Both the position numbers and the translations under genes were made by a program. Source: JAKATY01 sp038876335 (GTDB lineage: Archaea; Micrarchaeota; Micrarchaeia; Micrarchaeales; Micrarchaeaceae). Taken from it: a DNA stretch of 6,750 nucleotides. Position 1 is the stretch's first letter; every line of letters begins with the position of its first letter. The stretch is taken from contig JAVYYS010000036.1 in the NCBI GenBank assembly GCA_038876335.1, positions 1 through 6,750 on the forward strand. Direction: 5' to 3'. Shown here piece after piece: positions 5,873-6,750 of the stretch. The notes under the pieces are model-generated. The model had not been told where the DNA came from. It did not search any database and saw only the letters and a program-made list of their open reading frames with translations.

Positions 5873-6652
5873 CTACTTTCCGTTCCGCAATTTTTCTCTC
5901 ATGTCTTCTCTAAGATACTTTATTGTGTCTCTCACATGTTCTTGCTCCCTCCTACCGATTTCATTATAAGCCTCTTCTAGCACAGCGATTTGCGCATCAT
6001 TTACCTTTTCTATTCCCTTCTTGCTCATTGTGTATATACTTATGGGTCCCAACAGCGAGCCGCCTACCCGTGCCATAGCATCATTTATCACTTTATATGC
6101 AATAAAACATCCTTCCCAAATAGTTATCTTTTCTTTTTTGTATTTGTCGAGCTCGAGGTTCACCACGGTTTCTCCAAGTCCAAATCCCAATGCCCTAATA
6201 TTATTTTCATTGTTTATTACAGTTGGAATCAAATCATCAGATATCACTATGGCATTGCTGCCCTCTTTTTCATTGTAATATGCTAGGATAAGAGTAGTGG
6301 TAATTACTATATCATCCGCTTTATCTACCTCATCAGGATCCAATCCCTTAGCCCTTCGCGCTCCTCTTATGTACCCATCAAGTAGATCTGCAAGTTCGTT
6401 TAAGAACTCTGCTTTTATATCCTCGAACTTCTTGGTTTTGCTGAGTTTTGACTTTAAGAGTTCCCGTGCATCATCTATTACGCTGTAACTTCCAACTCCA
6501 GAGAACAGAAATCTGTCATTTATGTTTCTTATCTTTTCCCCTCTGCGCATCAGGCTGGTTTCCTCAGTATAATTCATTTCAAATCCACTATCCGCCGCCA
6601 GCACTATGCCATCCTCACATGGGACATACACAACCAATGTAATTTGTACCAC
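5873..6652 (-). CDS. Divergent proteasome beta-like (Ntn-fold) protein, Thr at nucleophile position
   Basis: This is the first gene of the pair. I place the start at GTG 6652, giving 259 residues, the same length as its paralogue. The reading frame extends to a TTG at 6688, but that stretch overlaps the TATA-like box. The start MVQITLVVYVPCEDGIVLAAD aligns with proteasome beta so that Thr5 falls on Thr1 and Asp21 on Asp17. 'RRGEKI' (36-41) carries the Lys33 equivalent after a three-residue insertion, and 'LFSGVG' (49-54) matches strand S4. Near the C-terminus, 'ALGFGLGE' replaces the GSGS loop (Phe where Ser129 would be), and 'GGSLLGPISIYTMSKKG' covers the final strands with no Asp166 or Ser169. 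A charged helical tail follows. Exposing Thr5 would require removal of four residues, so catalysis is plausible but unproven. Anbu, the bacterial ancestral-beta family, keeps a similarly altered site and is the nearest analogue I can name. Co-transcribed with the next gene. Confidence 0.75.
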   Translation of the reverse strand: MVQITLVVYVPCEDGIVLAADSGFEMNYTEETSLMRRGEKIRNINDRFLFSGVGSYSVIDDARELLKSKLSKTKKFEDIKAEFLNELADLLDGYIRGARRAKGLDPDEVDKADDIVITTTLILAYYNEKEGSNAIVISDDLIPTVINNENNIRALGFGLGETVVNLELDKYKKEKITIWEGCFIAYKVINDAMARVGGSLLGPISIYTMSKKGIEKVNDAQIAVLEEAYNEIGRREQEHVRDTIKYLREDMREKLRNGK

Positions 6653-6673
6653 CCAATGATCTTTTATAAAAAA

Positions 6674-6684
6674 TAAATATAAAA
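6674..6684 (-). promoter_or_regulatory. TATA-like box for the proteasome-like operon
   Basis: The minus strand reads TTTTATATTTA, centred about 27 bases before the GTG at 6652, the spacing expected for leaderless initiation on that codon. No Shine-Dalgarno match precedes the GTG. This box is the main reason for rejecting the upstream TTG start. Read on the plus strand, TAAATATAAAA could serve a divergent gene beginning near 6700. Confidence 0.55.
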
Positions 6685-6699
6685 CCAACGCATAAGGTA

Positions 6700-6750
6700 G
6701 TGGTACTTAGCGACAAGGGTTGCAAGCCCCGCTTCGGTAAATTCGCCTAT
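6700..6750 (+). CDS. Possible start of a divergent gene, cut by the window end
   Basis: GTG at 6700 opens a frame with no stop to the end of the window, reading MVLSDKGCKPRFGKFAY. The frame is closed upstream by TAA at 6667. An AT-rich TAAATATAAAA lies about 17-26 bases ahead. The only purine stretch, AAGG, abuts the start too closely to be a good ribosome site. A competing reading is the minus frame from 6750 to a stop at 6664-6666, which would be the C-terminal end of a neighbour overlapping the operon promoter. Seventeen codons are too few to decide, and the peptide suggests no family to me. Confidence 0.25.
   Translation, partial: MVLSDKGCKPRFGKFAY

Noticed and set aside
6690..6750. tRNA gene resembling a Cys tRNA (GGTAGTGGTA D-loop-like run, TTGCAAG anticodon-like loop, near-complementary ends)
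   Set aside because: The anticodon stem pairs at only three positions, and no T arm with a TTCRA loop and a 5-bp stem can be placed. The resemblance does not hold as a cloverleaf.
1..6750. CRISPR array, insertion sequence or att site
   Set aside because: There are no regularly spaced repeats, no transposase frame and no flanking inverted repeats with target duplications. Gene content is housekeeping plus the proteasome-like pair.

Overview
This 6.75 kb window is archaeal. The evidence is the C-terminus of a TATA-binding protein, an archaeal-type SRP54, a DRG-family TGS-domain GTPase, AT-rich TATA-like boxes placed for leaderless or short-leader transcripts, and almost no strong Shine-Dalgarno sites. 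Packing is very tight: the TBP and glycosyltransferase stop codons overlap by 2 bases, and the winged-helix gene and the proteasome-like operon converge with a 2-base gap. The lineage cannot be fixed from the sequence; a compact, possibly DPANN-like (Micrarchaeota/ARMAN-type) genome is only a guess.

Layout from left to right. (1) Positions 3-161 (+) are the last 52 residues of TBP. (2) Positions 158-1315 (-) encode a GT-B family 4 glycosyltransferase. (3) A 363-base divergent spacer follows, with promoter-like sites, a 10-base direct repeat and one doubtful micro-ORF. (4) Positions 1679-2974 (+) encode SRP54. (5) Positions 3074-3127 (-) hold a probable 17-residue mini-gene made of three lysine-rich pentapeptides, followed by a long T tract on its own strand. 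(6) Positions 3324-4427 (+) encode a DRG/Rbg-type GTPase. (7) Positions 4532-5068 (+) hold a 14-codon upstream ORF fused by an in-frame TAA-ATG to a gene for a winged-helix-like protein with a charged disordered tail. (8) Positions 5071-6652 (-) form a two-gene operon of paralogous, divergent proteasome beta-like (Ntn-hydrolase fold) proteins, each 259 residues by my chosen starts. (9) Positions 6690-6750 carry a sequence I cannot resolve, possibly the start of a divergent gene.

The left and middle parts are housekeeping: transcription initiation, protein targeting and a ribosome-associated GTPase. The most unusual content is the proteasome-like pair. Aligned by eye to 20S beta subunits, one member has Thr and the other has Ser at the nucleophile position; both keep the Asp17 and Lys33 equivalents, but neither keeps the Ser129/Asp166/Ser169 set. 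In the Ser member the residue directly follows the initiator Met, so Met removal alone would expose it. The pair may form a small self-assembling peptidase or other N-terminal-nucleophile enzyme distinct from the 20S core, or a non-catalytic scaffold; the sequence alone cannot decide.
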